Shown here: positions 15,067-24,405 of the stretch, in pieces
Layout: each line of letters opens with the position of its first letter
Numbering within the stretch: the stretch's first letter is position 1
Assembly (NCBI GenBank): GCA_965284315.1
Contig: OZ260072.1
Span: 2,542,001-2,606,000, forward strand
Length of the DNA stretch: 64,000 nucleotides
Direction of reading: 5' to 3'
From: PCRC01 sp017848435
GTDB taxonomy: Bacteria; Pseudomonadota; Gammaproteobacteria; Burkholderiales; Burkholderiaceae_C
Notes under the pieces: model-generated
What the model was told of the DNA's origin: nothing
What the model saw: the letters and a program-made list of their open reading frames with translations, nothing else
Database searches by the model: none
Translations under genes and position numbers: made by a program

Positions 15067-17073
15067 ATGACTGAAACCAACCTTACCGACCAGAGCGGCA
15101 ACAACCAGAACTTCGATCTGACCCAGTTCTACCAGGTCTTCTTTGAAGAAGCGGGGGAAAGCCTGGCGGGCATGGAGCAGTTGCTGCTGGACATGCAGGT
15201 CGACGCCCCGGACGACGAAGCCCTCAACGCGGTGTTCCGTTGCGCCCATTCGATCAAGGGCGGCGCCGCCACCTTCGGGTTTGAGGACGTGACCAGCCTC
15301 ACCCATGTGATGGAGACACTTCTGGACAAGTTGCGCCGTCACGAGATCGCACTGAACACCCGGATGGTCGACGTGTTGCTGGCTTCTGGCGACGCCTTGC
15401 GCGCCATGCTGGCCGGCCACCAGGGGGGTACCGAGAGCCCGGGTGATGTTCAGGGGCTGATCGACACCATCCAGACCTTTGATTCCGATGGCCATCACCC
15501 CAGTGGCGCGGCCGCCAGCGGTGCCGCTGCAGCCCCCGCTCAGAACGAGCGCACCATGACTTTGCTGGCCGGACCGCTGGCACAGCCTGATCTGGCCGAC
15601 GATTTGTTGACCCTGTTCAAGGAAGTGGGCGGGCTGGGTCGCCTGGAGCGCAAGGCGCGCTTGCCGGGGCAGGACGAGCGCACGGTGCGGTTCAAGTTGG
15701 TGACCAGCACCGACGACGACGAACTGATGGACCTGTGCTGTTTCCATGTACCGCGTGAGCAGCTGCAGATCCTGCCCTGGGCCGAGAGTGAATCCGAATG
15801 CGGCTACGGCCTGTTTGAAACCCCGGTGGCACGCGTACCTGTCCCACCCGCACCAGCGGTGGCCCCAGCGGTAGCGCCAGTGCCAGAGAAGGCCCAGGTG
15901 GGTGCGGTGGAAACCACGATCCGGGTTCCGGTTGAAAAGGTGGACCAGTTGATCAACCTGATGGGCGAGTTGGTCATTACCCGTGCGGTGCTGGCACAGC
16001 GGGCCGAGAAGCTGGAGCTGGGGGCACACCAACAGCTGCTGTCGGGACTGGCCGACCTGGAGCGCACCACCCGGCATCTGCAGGACGCGGTGATGTCGAT
16101 CCGCATGATCCCGATGGCGGTGGTCTTCAACCGCTTCCCGCGCATGCTGCGCGACCTGGCCAGTCGGCTGGGCAAGCAGGTGGAACTGAAAACCATTGGC
16201 GAGGCGACCGAGCTGGACAAGGGGCTGATCGAGAAGATCACCGACCCGCTGACCCATTTGATCCGAAACTCGCTCGACCACGGCATCGAGCTGCCCGACG
16301 AGCGGATCGCATTGGGCAAATCACCCCAGGGGCGCATCACGCTCTCGGCCCAGCACTCGGGCGGCTCGATCCTGATCGAGGTGCGCGACGACGGCAAGGG
16401 CCTGGACCGCGACCGGATTCTGGCCAAGGCCCGCAACAACGGCATGGTGTTGCCTGACAACATGACCGACCAGGATATCTGGCAGCTGATTTTTGCCCCT
16501 GGCTTTTCCACCGCCGAGGTGGTGACCGATGTCTCTGGCCGCGGTGTTGGCATGGACGTGGTGAAGCGCAACATCCTCGCGCTGGGAGGCAGCGTTTCGC
16601 TGGATTCTGCCAAGGGCGCAGGCATGCGGGTGCAGGTGCGTCTGCCGCTGACCCTGGCCATCATGGATGGCATGACCGTGGGGGTGGGTGACGAAATCTA
16701 TGTGCTGCCGCTGGCCTGCGTGGTCGAGTCCTTCCAGGCCAGCACCGCGGTGGTCAAGACACTCGCTGGCACCAGCCAGGTTGTCAAGGTGCGTGACGAC
16801 TGGCTGCCGGTGGTGGCGCTGGACGCGGTATGCGCCGTGCAGCGTACCCATGCCGAGGTGACCAGTCCGCCCATCATGGTGGTGGTGGCGTCGGAAGGGC
16901 ACCGTGTGGCGCTGCTGGTCGATGAACTGGTTGGCCAGCAACAGGTGGTGGTCAAGAACCTGGAAGCCAACTACCGCAAGGTACAGAACATTTCCGGCGC
17001 CACCATCATGGGCGATGGCCGCGTGGCATTGATTCTCGATGTGTCTGCCTTGGCGCAGCCTGACGCGCGCTGA
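15067..17073 (+). CDS. cheA: CheA, chemotaxis histidine kinase (first locus)
   Basis: This 668-residue kinase has all CheA parts in order. The P1 phosphotransfer domain carries His61 in FRCAHSIKGGAATF. A P2-like segment follows at about residues 160-250, then a P/A-rich linker, a P3 dimerisation helix pair (VPVEKVDQLINLMGELVITR) and the P4 kinase with the N box (LIRNSLDHGIE), G1 (RDDGKGL) and G2 (SGRGVGMDVV). The CheW-like P5 domain follows. It autophosphorylates in response to receptor arrays and passes phosphate to CheY and CheB. The flanking cheY, mcp, cheW, mcp, cheR, cheD and cheB genes make a complete pathway. It begins 14 bases after cheY. Confidence 0.96.
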   Translation: MTETNLTDQSGNNQNFDLTQFYQVFFEEAGESLAGMEQLLLDMQVDAPDDEALNAVFRCAHSIKGGAATFGFEDVTSLTHVMETLLDKLRRHEIALNTRMVDVLLASGDALRAMLAGHQGGTESPGDVQGLIDTIQTFDSDGHHPSGAAASGAAAAPAQNERTMTLLAGPLAQPDLADDLLTLFKEVGGLGRLERKARLPGQDERTVRFKLVTSTDDDELMDLCCFHVPREQLQILPWAESESECGYGLFETPVARVPVPPAPAVAPAVAPVPEKAQVGAVETTIRVPVEKVDQLINLMGELVITRAVLAQRAEKLELGAHQQLLSGLADLERTTRHLQDAVMSIRMIPMAVVFNRFPRMLRDLASRLGKQVELKTIGEATELDKGLIEKITDPLTHLIRNSLDHGIELPDERIALGKSPQGRITLSAQHSGGSILIEVRDDGKGLDRDRILAKARNNGMVLPDNMTDQDIWQLIFAPGFSTAEVVTDVSGRGVGMDVVKRNILALGGSVSLDSAKGAGMRVQVRLPLTLAIMDGMTVGVGDEIYVLPLACVVESFQASTAVVKTLAGTSQVVKVRDDWLPVVALDAVCAVQRTHAEVTSPPIMVVVASEGHRVALLVDELVGQQQVVVKNLEANYRKVQNISGATIMGDGRVALILDVSALAQPDAR

Positions 17074-17104
17074 GCACATCCAGAGAAACACCCCGAATCA
17101 CCAC

Positions 17105-17131
17105 TCAGTCTCGGCCATTTTTTGCCGACAA
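17105..17131 (+). promoter_or_regulatory. weak candidate sigma-28 promoter before the second receptor gene
   Basis: GCCGACAA at 17124-17131 matches the FliA -10 box at seven of eight positions. TCAG stands 15 bases upstream in place of TAAA. It lies in the 87-base gap between cheA and the receptor gene at 17161 and could add an internal transcript. Confidence 0.3.
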
Positions 17132-17160
17132 CATGGGTAACCCAAGAAAGGTCCTTCCGC

Positions 17161-18894
17161 ATGACGAGTCTTCTCAGAAACCTCAAGATTGGCCAGCGGC
17201 TGGCACTGGGCTTTGGCCTGATGCTGGCCATGGTGGTCAGCATGTCCGCCCTGTCGCTGAACCGTTTGTCCGAGCTGAAGATGAGCATGGACGACATCGT
17301 CAACGTGCGGCATGAGCATGCCCGCGCGGCCCACGACATGTACGGCGCCATCAACCGCAGCAGCGCCTCGGTTCGGGACCTCATTTTGTTCACTGGACCT
17401 GGCCAACGTGACCAGGTTCAGCGCGAACTGACCGAGGCCCGCAACGCCTACGACGAAGCCGAGAAAAAGCTGATCCAGCTGATGCCCAACCCGACAGCCC
17501 GTGAGCAGGCGCTGATTGGCACGATCCAGAAGCGCAAAGAGACGGCGCGCCCACTGGCCGACAACGTGGGCCGGCTGGCCAAGAACGACCAGGCCGCCGA
17601 TGCAACCCGCATGCTGTCCGAGGAGACCCTGCCCGCGCAGAAAAGCTGGATCGAGTCGGTGCGGCAACTCTCCGAGCACGAAGAACAGCAGGCAACCGAC
17701 ATTGCCACCGCCGTGCGCAAAAATTACGACAGCATGCAAGTGGTGTTGGTGTCGTCTACTGCTTTGGCCGTGTTGTTTGGTATTGCCGCCGCCTGGTTAT
17801 TGACGCTGAGCATCACCCGTCCGATTGCCCAGGCCGTCACAGTCGCCGAGACGCTGGCCAGTGGTGACCTGAGTACCAAAGTGCCTGTTGGCAGCCGCGA
17901 TGAACCCGGCCAACTGCTGGTGGCGCTCGGCAAAATGACCGACGCGCTGAGCGGCCTGGTTTCCCGGGTGCGTACCAACAGCGACGCGATTGCCAGCGGT
18001 TCAGGCCAGATCGCCAATGGTAACGAAGACCTGTCCCAGCGTACCGAGCAGCAGGCCTCCAGCCTGCAGCAAACGGCCGCGTCGATGGAGCAACTCAACG
18101 GCACGGTGCGCAACACCGCTGACACCGCACGGCAGGCGTCGCAGTTGGCCACAGCGGCTAGCCAGGCTGCGGTGGACGGTGGCCGGGTGGTGGACGAAGT
18201 GGTCACCACCATGGAGGGCATTTCTGTGTCCAGCCGGCGCATCAGCGACATCATCGGCGTGATCGATGGCATTGCTTTCCAGACCAACATCCTGGCCCTC
18301 AATGCGGCGGTGGAAGCCGCCCGGGCTGGCGAGCAGGGCCGTGGCTTTGCGGTGGTGGCGGGCGAGGTGCGCAGCCTGGCCCAGCGCAGCGCTGAAGCCG
18401 CCCGCGAAATCAAGGGGTTGATTGGTGAAAGCGTCAGCAAGGTGGAAGGCGGCAGCAAGCTGGTGGCCGATGCCGGTCGCACCATGGGTGACATCGTGGC
18501 GCAGGTCAAACGGGTCAGCGACATGATTGGCGAGATCAGTTCCGCCGCACAGGAGCAGACCCAGGGCATTGCCCAGGTCGGCCAGGCGGTCACGCAGCTG
18601 GACCAGGTCACGCAACAGAACGCCGCACTGGTGGAAGAGCTGGCGGCAGCGGCTGGTAGCCTCAAGTCGCGTGCGGGGGAGCTGGTCGGTTCGGTGCAGC
18701 AGTTCAAGATCAGCGGTGATGTGGCGGGTGGTTTTGCGGTTGCGCAAACACCTGCAGCCCGTGTGGCGCACAACCAGACAACCGCCAAGAAGCCGGCACC
18801 GTCCACACAGGTGCGGGCGGCATTGCCAGCCCCCGTGCTCCATGCCAAGTCCCCAGTTGCGTCGGTTGCCGACGACGACTGGACCCAGTTCTGA
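17161..18894 (+). CDS. methyl-accepting chemotaxis protein with CheR/CheB tether
   Basis: This 577-residue receptor has TM1 at about residues 12-33, a helical periplasmic domain of about 155 residues, TM2 near 190-212, a HAMP domain beginning at the SITRPIAQ segment, and the signalling hairpin with tip GIAFQTNILALNAAVEAARA followed by GEQGRGFAVVAGEVRSLAQ. The protein ends DDDWTQF, a WxxF-type pentapeptide that in other receptors binds the methyltransferase CheR, and is the only receptor in this window with one. The start at 17161 is preferred over 17122. It lies between cheA and cheW. The ligand is unknown. Confidence 0.94.
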   Translation: MTSLLRNLKIGQRLALGFGLMLAMVVSMSALSLNRLSELKMSMDDIVNVRHEHARAAHDMYGAINRSSASVRDLILFTGPGQRDQVQRELTEARNAYDEAEKKLIQLMPNPTAREQALIGTIQKRKETARPLADNVGRLAKNDQAADATRMLSEETLPAQKSWIESVRQLSEHEEQQATDIATAVRKNYDSMQVVLVSSTALAVLFGIAAAWLLTLSITRPIAQAVTVAETLASGDLSTKVPVGSRDEPGQLLVALGKMTDALSGLVSRVRTNSDAIASGSGQIANGNEDLSQRTEQQASSLQQTAASMEQLNGTVRNTADTARQASQLATAASQAAVDGGRVVDEVVTTMEGISVSSRRISDIIGVIDGIAFQTNILALNAAVEAARAGEQGRGFAVVAGEVRSLAQRSAEAAREIKGLIGESVSKVEGGSKLVADAGRTMGDIVAQVKRVSDMIGEISSAAQEQTQGIAQVGQAVTQLDQVTQQNAALVEELAAAAGSLKSRAGELVGSVQQFKISGDVAGGFAVAQTPAARVAHNQTTAKKPAPSTQVRAALPAPVLHAKSPVASVADDDWTQF

Positions 18895-18933
18895 TTCTTT
18901 CTTTACAGCCTGTCGCTACCAAGGACGCACACC

Positions 18934-19443
18934 ATGGACATGATCAACGAAGGCGCCCAGCTGGCGCGCCAAATGGCCGAGCGCCAGGACCACCGTTCAC
19001 GCCCCGGGGAATACCTGACTTACCGTGTCGGTGCCGAAGAGTACGGCATTGACATCCAGAAGGTGCAGGAGATCCGTTCCTACGAGCCACCGACGCGCAT
19101 TGCCAACGCACCGTCGTTTGTCAAAGGCGTGGTAAACCTGCGCGGTGTGATCGTGCCGATCATCGACCTGCGGGTCAAACTCGGTTGCGACACCGCCGAA
19201 TACACCGAAGTCACGGTGGTGGTGGTGCTCAACGTGTGTGGCCGGGTGGTCGGCGCGGTGGTGGATTCGGTGTCGGATGTGATCGACCTCGACAGCAGCC
19301 ACATCCAGCCACCACCAGAACTCTCCGCCAGCGACACCGGCTTCATCACGGGCATTGCCAGCCTGGGCGACCGGATGCTGATCCTGGTGGACATCGAATC
19401 CATGTTGGGCGGCGCCGAAATCGGCCTGTCGCAAGGGCTCTGA
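18934..19443 (+). CDS. cheW: CheW, receptor-kinase coupling protein
   Basis: This 169-residue protein is a single CheW domain with a helical N-terminal leader. Conserved segments are EYLTYRVGAEEYGIDIQKVQ, SFVKGVVNLRGVIVPIIDLR, and later DSVSDVIDLDSSHIQPPP. CheW bridges chemoreceptor tips and the CheA P5 domain in the cytoplasmic array. It sits between the two receptor genes of the operon, and the second receptor starts only 2 bases after its stop codon, so the two are translationally coupled. Confidence 0.95.
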   Translation: MDMINEGAQLARQMAERQDHRSRPGEYLTYRVGAEEYGIDIQKVQEIRSYEPPTRIANAPSFVKGVVNLRGVIVPIIDLRVKLGCDTAEYTEVTVVVVLNVCGRVVGAVVDSVSDVIDLDSSHIQPPPELSASDTGFITGIASLGDRMLILVDIESMLGGAEIGLSQGL

Positions 19444-19445
19444 CC

Positions 19446-21002
19446 GTGGCATTCCCAAAACTTCGCCTTCGCGGCAAGCTGGCCTTGGCCTTTGGTGTGC
19501 TGCTGTTGCTGCAAATGGCCACAGGTTTCCTGGCGGTGGCCCAGTTGCAGGGCATCACCGCATTGCGGCTGAACGAAGCCGCGTCACTGGCGTCGCAAGG
19601 CATGGCCACAGAATGGGCGCACCAAACCCGCATGAATGTTCAGCGGGCTGTGTTGCTGGCCAAGGCTGGCAGCCCGCCAGCACTGGCCACATTCGTGAAC
19701 GGTTCAATGAAGCAGACATCTGCCCGCATCTCCGAGCTGCAGAAACAACTGGAGAAGCGACTGACCACGCCCACCGAAACCACGCTGATGGCCAAGGTGG
19801 CGTCGTCGCGCCAGACCTACCTGTCTGTCCGTGCAGCGATCATCGAACAACTGGGTCAGCCCGACAACCTGGCTGCCGCCCAAGCCGCCATCGAACGGCA
19901 AATGATGCCCGAGGCCGATGCGTACCTGAAGACCATCGAGGCGGTAGTGGCCCACACCGAGACACAGGCCATTGCCCACGCCGCAGACGCCGAAGCGCAA
20001 ATTCAGCAGTCTAAGGGCTGGTTGATCGCACTCTGTGGCGTGGCGGTGCTGCTGGCAGGCTGCATGTCGTGGGTGGTCGCGCAGGGGATACTGACGCCGG
20101 TTCGACAGGCCATCCAGACGGCCAAGGGCATTGCAGACGGTGACCTGATCACCACCATCCGCGTGAGCCGGAACGACGAACTGGGCGAACTCCAGGGTGC
20201 GTTGTCCCAGATGCAGCAGCGGTTGCGTGAGGTGGTTTCCGGCATTCGCTCAGGTTCTGAGAGTGTCAGTGTGGCCACCGAACAGATTGCCACCGGCAAC
20301 CAGGACCTGAGCTCACGCACCGAACGCACGGCAGGCAGCTTGCAGGAGGCCGCCGTCAATGTGGACCGACTCGCACAGACCATGCGCAAGTCGGCCGGGT
20401 CTGCAGCCACTGCCAACCAGCTCGCAGCATCTGCTGTGGAGGTGGCCGAGCGGGGAGGGGGGGTGGTGGCCAAGGTCACTGCCACGATGGGGGAGATCAA
20501 CGCCAGCGCAACCCGCATTGCCGAGATCACCGCATTGATAGACGGCATCGCTTTCCAGACCAATATCCTTGCATTGAATGCCGCAGTCGAAGCTGCCCGT
20601 GCCGGTGAGCAGGGCAGAGGCTTTGCGGTGGTGGCGGGCGAGGTGCGCAGCCTGGCCATCCGTTCTGCCGACGCCGCCAGGGAAATCAAGGCCCTGATCG
20701 GGGTGAGCGTGGACAAGGTTGACACCGGTTCCCGGCTCGCGCAAGAAGCGGGCCGAGCGATTCAGGACATTGTCCGCAGCGTTCAGAACGTGACCGTGGC
20801 CATTTCGGAGATCAGCACAGTCGCCCAGCAGCAGACCGGCAGCATAGGCGAGGTGAACGACGCCATAAGCGAGTTGGACCGCATGACCCAGCAAAACGCG
20901 GCACTGGTGGAAGAGGCCGCTGCTGCTGCCCACAGCCTGAAAGACCAAGCAGCCCATCTGGTGTCGGCCATGTCGACCTTCCGAATGGCCGCACCCGCCT
21001 GA
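19446..21002 (+). CDS. methyl-accepting chemotaxis protein, GTG start
   Basis: This 518-residue receptor starts with GTG at 19446, 2 bases after cheW. The longer frame overlaps cheW and is rejected. TM1 lies at about residues 10-33, a periplasmic helical domain follows, TM2 is in GWLIALCGVAVLLAGCMSWV, then come HAMP and the signalling hairpin (GIAFQTNILALNAAVEAARA). It ends FRMAAPA, without a CheR tether, so it would rely on tethered neighbours for methylation. A 39-base block (20619-20657) is identical to 18343-18381 in the neighbouring receptor, although flanking codons differ. The ligand is unknown. Confidence 0.92.
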   Translation: MAFPKLRLRGKLALAFGVLLLLQMATGFLAVAQLQGITALRLNEAASLASQGMATEWAHQTRMNVQRAVLLAKAGSPPALATFVNGSMKQTSARISELQKQLEKRLTTPTETTLMAKVASSRQTYLSVRAAIIEQLGQPDNLAAAQAAIERQMMPEADAYLKTIEAVVAHTETQAIAHAADAEAQIQQSKGWLIALCGVAVLLAGCMSWVVAQGILTPVRQAIQTAKGIADGDLITTIRVSRNDELGELQGALSQMQQRLREVVSGIRSGSESVSVATEQIATGNQDLSSRTERTAGSLQEAAVNVDRLAQTMRKSAGSAATANQLAASAVEVAERGGGVVAKVTATMGEINASATRIAEITALIDGIAFQTNILALNAAVEAARAGEQGRGFAVVAGEVRSLAIRSADAAREIKALIGVSVDKVDTGSRLAQEAGRAIQDIVRSVQNVTVAISEISTVAQQQTGSIGEVNDAISELDRMTQQNAALVEEAAAAAHSLKDQAAHLVSAMSTFRMAAPA

Positions 21003-21034
21003 CTGCCATACCTCACCCGGACAAACCTTGCACA

Positions 21035-21916
21035 ATGGCACTGAGCAATACACCGATCCGCACCAGCAACCGCCCGACGGTACCGCTCTCTGAGCCGCAG
21101 CCGTTTGACCGGGATTTGGAGTTCAACCAAGCCGATTTTGAGCGGGTGCGTCGCCTGATTCACGAACGCGTGGGCATCGACCTGCATCCCAGCAAGCAGA
21201 ACATGGTGTATAGCCGCTTGTCGCGGCGCCTGCGCGAACGGGGGCATCTGACCTTTCGCAGTTACCTGGATGGCGTTCAGTCGGGCAGCGACACCGATTG
21301 GCAGGAGTTTGTCAACAGCCTGACCACCAACCTGACCTCGTTCTACCGCGAGGCCCACCATTTTGACGTGTTGGCCGAGCGGCTTCGGCACATCCGCTCT
21401 GGCGATGTGCCCCGTATCTGGTGCTGCGCGGCGTCTACCGGCGAAGAGCCCTATTCGATTGCCATGACCGCCACCGAAGCGCGGGTTGGCAGCACCAGTG
21501 CCGTGGTGCATGCCAGCGATGTGGACACCGATGTGCTCGCCACTGCCGAACGTGGTGTGTACAGCCTGGAGTCGGTCGCAGCCCTGTCAGAAGCGCGCTT
21601 GCGTCGCTTTTTTCTCAAGGGAAGTGGCTCCAATGCAGGAAAGGTCAGGGTCAAGCCAGAACTGCGGGCCATGGTCACGTTTCGGCCGTTCAATCTGCTG
21701 ACCAATGACTGGCGCATGGAGCCATACGACATCATTTTCTGTCGCAACGTCATGATTTACTTTGACCGCCCGACCCAGCGTCGGGTGTTGGAAGGCCTGT
21801 ACGCCTGCCTGAAGCCAGGCGGGTTGCTGATGGTTGGCCATTCAGAAAACTTTGGTGACCACCGCGACCTGTTCCACCTGACCGGCAAGACGGTCTACGT
21901 TCGCAGCGGGACGTGA
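21035..21916 (+). CDS. cheR: CheR, chemoreceptor glutamate methyltransferase
   Basis: This 293-residue protein has the two CheR domains: a helical N-terminal domain (FERVRRLIHERVGIDLHP) and a Rossmann SAM-binding domain with WCCAASTGEEPYSIAM, VVHASDVDTDVLATAE and DIIFCRNVMIYFD. It methylates glutamates on receptor cytoplasmic helices to reset sensitivity. N-terminal residues 1-30 are variable and the exact start could be a few codons later. It is followed by cheD, whose ATG overlaps the CheR stop codon. Confidence 0.95.
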   Translation: MALSNTPIRTSNRPTVPLSEPQPFDRDLEFNQADFERVRRLIHERVGIDLHPSKQNMVYSRLSRRLRERGHLTFRSYLDGVQSGSDTDWQEFVNSLTTNLTSFYREAHHFDVLAERLRHIRSGDVPRIWCCAASTGEEPYSIAMTATEARVGSTSAVVHASDVDTDVLATAERGVYSLESVAALSEARLRRFFLKGSGSNAGKVRVKPELRAMVTFRPFNLLTNDWRMEPYDIIFCRNVMIYFDRPTQRRVLEGLYACLKPGGLLMVGHSENFGDHRDLFHLTGKTVYVRSGT

Positions 21917-22557
21917 TGGGACTCGCGATGGTCACCGATCCGCCGGAACTGGTGGCGTTGCGCCGGCTGCCGCGCAAAGACCACCAGGCCTCGTTCTTCT
22001 ACCTGGAACACGCGTTCAAGCGCCCGGCCGTCAAGGTGCTGCCGGGGGAGTACTTTGTGTCCAGCGAGCCGATCGTGGTGTTGACCACGCTGGGGTCGTG
22101 TGTCGCCGCCTGTCTGTACGACCGGCACACGGGTGTGGGTGGCCTCAACCATTTCATGTTGCCCGACGGAGACAGCAATGGGAACGAGAGCGGCCGTTTT
22201 GGTGTGTTCGCGATGGAACTGCTGATCAACGAGTTGCTCAAGCGCGGGGTGCGGCGTGAATCGCTGGAGGCCAAGATCTTTGGTGGCGGGCAGGTGATGA
22301 AAAGCCTGGCATCGACCCAGATTGGGGAAAAGAACGTGGCCTTTGTCGAGTCATTTCTGGCCCGCGAGCACATTCCCATCCTGGGGCGCGATGTGCTGGA
22401 CGTCTACCCGAGAAAAGTCTGTCTCTTTCCCGACAGCGGGAAAGTGCTGTGCAAGCGGCTGGCGCCAGCCAGCGTCAACGAGCTGCAGCAGCAGGAATCG
22501 CGCTATCGCAAACAACTGATGCTGGCGCCGCAAACCGGCGACATCGAACTGTTCTAG
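21916..22557 (+). CDS. cheD: CheD, chemoreceptor glutamine deamidase
   Basis: This protein of about 213 residues has the CheD catalytic pieces: the cysteine in TTLGSCVAACLYD and the histidine in GGLNHFMLPDG. It deamidates receptor glutamines to methylatable glutamates and in some bacteria works with CheC-type phosphatases. It ends GDIELF. The ATG at 21916 overlaps the last base of the cheR stop codon. GTG at 21913 and ATG at 21928 are alternatives. CheB follows after 9 bases, giving the common cheR-cheD-cheB order. Confidence 0.94.
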   Translation: MGLAMVTDPPELVALRRLPRKDHQASFFYLEHAFKRPAVKVLPGEYFVSSEPIVVLTTLGSCVAACLYDRHTGVGGLNHFMLPDGDSNGNESGRFGVFAMELLINELLKRGVRRESLEAKIFGGGQVMKSLASTQIGEKNVAFVESFLAREHIPILGRDVLDVYPRKVCLFPDSGKVLCKRLAPASVNELQQQESRYRKQLMLAPQTGDIELF

Positions 22558-22566
22558 GACGCTGTG

Positions 22567-23628
22567 ATGACCATCCGTGTGATTGTTGTGGACGACTCTG
22601 CGCTGGTGCGCAGTGTGTTGACCGAAATCATCAACAACGAAAATGACATGCAGGTGGTGGCCACGGCTGCCGATCCCTACATGGCGAGGGAGCTGATCCG
22701 TGAGTTGAATCCCGACGTGCTGACGCTGGACATCGAGATGCCGCGCATGGACGGGCTTGATTTTCTGGAAAAACTGATGCGCCTGCGGCCGATGCCGGTG
22801 GTGATGATTTCCACCCTGACCGAGCGCGGCGCCGAAGTCACCATGCGGGCGCTGGAACTGGGTGCGGTGGACTTTGTGCCCAAACCGCGTTTGGGTGTGA
22901 AGACCGGGCTGGACGAGGCTGCGCGCGAGATCACGTACAAGATCCGCGCTGCAGCCCAGGCCAAGGTGGACCGGAAGCTGGCGCCTGTGGTGACTGCGCC
23001 GAAACCGGCGGGCACGCACACCACCCCACGCCATGGGACGGAGAAACTGATCGCCATTGGCGCTTCCACCGGCGGTACCGAGGCCATCCGTGAACTGTTG
23101 ATGGTGCTGCCACCAGATTGCCCCGGGATCGTCATCACGCAGCACATGCCTCCGGGGTTCACGGCCAGCTTTGCATCACGCCTGAACAGCCTGTGCCAGG
23201 TGCGTGTGAAAGAGGCTGTACACGGTGAGCGCATCCTACAAGGGCATGCCTACATCGCGCCCGGGGGGAAACACCTGAGCGTGGCGCGCAGTGGCGCCAA
23301 CTACGTGGCCGAGATCAGCGATGGCGAGTCGGTGAACCGGCACAAACCGTCGGTGGAGGTGTTGTTCCGCTCGGTCGCGCGTCAGGTCGGACCGAATGCC
23401 ATGGGCGTCATGCTCACCGGCATGGGGGCCGACGGCGCCGTCGGCATGCGCGAAATGCGGGAGGCCGGGGCTTACAACTACGTGCAGAACGAAGAGAGCT
23501 GTGTGGTGTTTGGCATGCCGCGTGAAGCGATTGCAGCCGGTGCCGCCGACGAGGTGTTGGCCTTGTCCAAAATCGCGCCGCAGTTGCTGCTGAGACTGGG
23601 CAGCCTGACGCAGGCCCACCGCGTTTGA
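22567..23628 (+). CDS. cheB: CheB, receptor methylesterase/deamidase with receiver domain
   Basis: This 353-residue protein joins an N-terminal receiver domain (phospho-aspartate D55 in LTLDIEMPRMDG) by a linker to the methylesterase domain. The catalytic serine is in AIGASTGGTEAI, the histidine in VITQHMPPGFTASFA and the aspartate in MLTGMGADGAVGM. Phosphorylated by CheA, it removes receptor methyl groups, closing the adaptation loop with CheR. ATG at 22567 is preferred over GTG at 22564. It is the last gene of the operon and is convergent with fliR, 12 bases away. Confidence 0.96.
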   Translation: MTIRVIVVDDSALVRSVLTEIINNENDMQVVATAADPYMARELIRELNPDVLTLDIEMPRMDGLDFLEKLMRLRPMPVVMISTLTERGAEVTMRALELGAVDFVPKPRLGVKTGLDEAAREITYKIRAAAQAKVDRKLAPVVTAPKPAGTHTTPRHGTEKLIAIGASTGGTEAIRELLMVLPPDCPGIVITQHMPPGFTASFASRLNSLCQVRVKEAVHGERILQGHAYIAPGGKHLSVARSGANYVAEISDGESVNRHKPSVEVLFRSVARQVGPNAMGVMLTGMGADGAVGMREMREAGAYNYVQNEESCVVFGMPREAIAAGAADEVLALSKIAPQLLLRLGSLTQAHRV

Positions 23629-23640
23629 GAGGCTCAACCG

Positions 23641-24399
23641 TCAGCGCAGCGGTGCCAGTACCAGGCGCATGGCCTCGTCAATTGGCGAGACGATGTGGTC
23701 CATGCCGAACGTGATCCAGGCCAGGCCAGCGAGCAAGGTGGCGGGAAAGCCCACGGCCATGATGTTGAGCTGCGGTGCCACCCGAGACACATAGCCGAGC
23801 ACGAGGTTGATGAACAGCAGCATGATGCTGGCTGGTAGGGCCAGGGCCAGGGCCAGCCGGAACACCTCCGAGCCCAATTTGTCAAGTTGGATCAGTTGCA
23901 AGCCCATCAGCGGGTCGGCAGAAATCGGGAACACCTTGAAGCTGGTCACCAGTGCGTCGAGCAGCATCAGGTGGCCATTCAGCGACAGGAACACCAACAT
24001 CGCCAGCGTGTTGAGCCAGCTGCTGACAATCGACTGGTGCCCGCCGGCCGGGTTGAAAAAGCCTGCAAAAGACAGGCCCATTTGCAGGCCGATCGCTTCG
24101 CCGGCGATCTCGAACACCGCAAACACTAGCCGCGCTGCAAAACCCAGGGTCAGCCCGATGCTGACCTGCTGCGCCACCAGACCCAAAGCCGATGCCGACG
24201 TCAGCGTGAGTCCAGGGGGGACTTCGGCGAACGGTGCGACCAGGACCGCCATGACGGCCGCGAGGGCGATGCGGCTGCGGGCGGGAAATGAGCGGCTCGA
24301 CAGGATGGGGGCTGCCGAGAACAGCGCCAGCAACCGCAGAAAGGGAAGCAGGCCCAAGGCCACCCATGCCTCCAGCTGACCCGCAGTGAAGGTCACCAT
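23641..24399 (-). CDS. fliR: FliR, flagellar export gate protein
   Basis: This 252-residue protein has about six hydrophobic segments and the FliR pattern: AWVALGLLPFLRLLALFSAAP at the start and AGEAIGLQMGLSFAGFFNPAGG in the middle. FliR forms the export gate core with FliP and FliQ. It is the last gene of the minus-strand fli operon, 6 bases after fliQ. Confidence 0.95.
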   Translation of the reverse strand: MVTFTAGQLEAWVALGLLPFLRLLALFSAAPILSSRSFPARSRIALAAVMAVLVAPFAEVPPGLTLTSASALGLVAQQVSIGLTLGFAARLVFAVFEIAGEAIGLQMGLSFAGFFNPAGGHQSIVSSWLNTLAMLVFLSLNGHLMLLDALVTSFKVFPISADPLMGLQLIQLDKLGSEVFRLALALALPASIMLLFINLVLGYVSRVAPQLNIMAVGFPATLLAGLAWITFGMDHIVSPIDEAMRLVLAPLR

Positions 24400-24405
24400 G
24401 GCATG

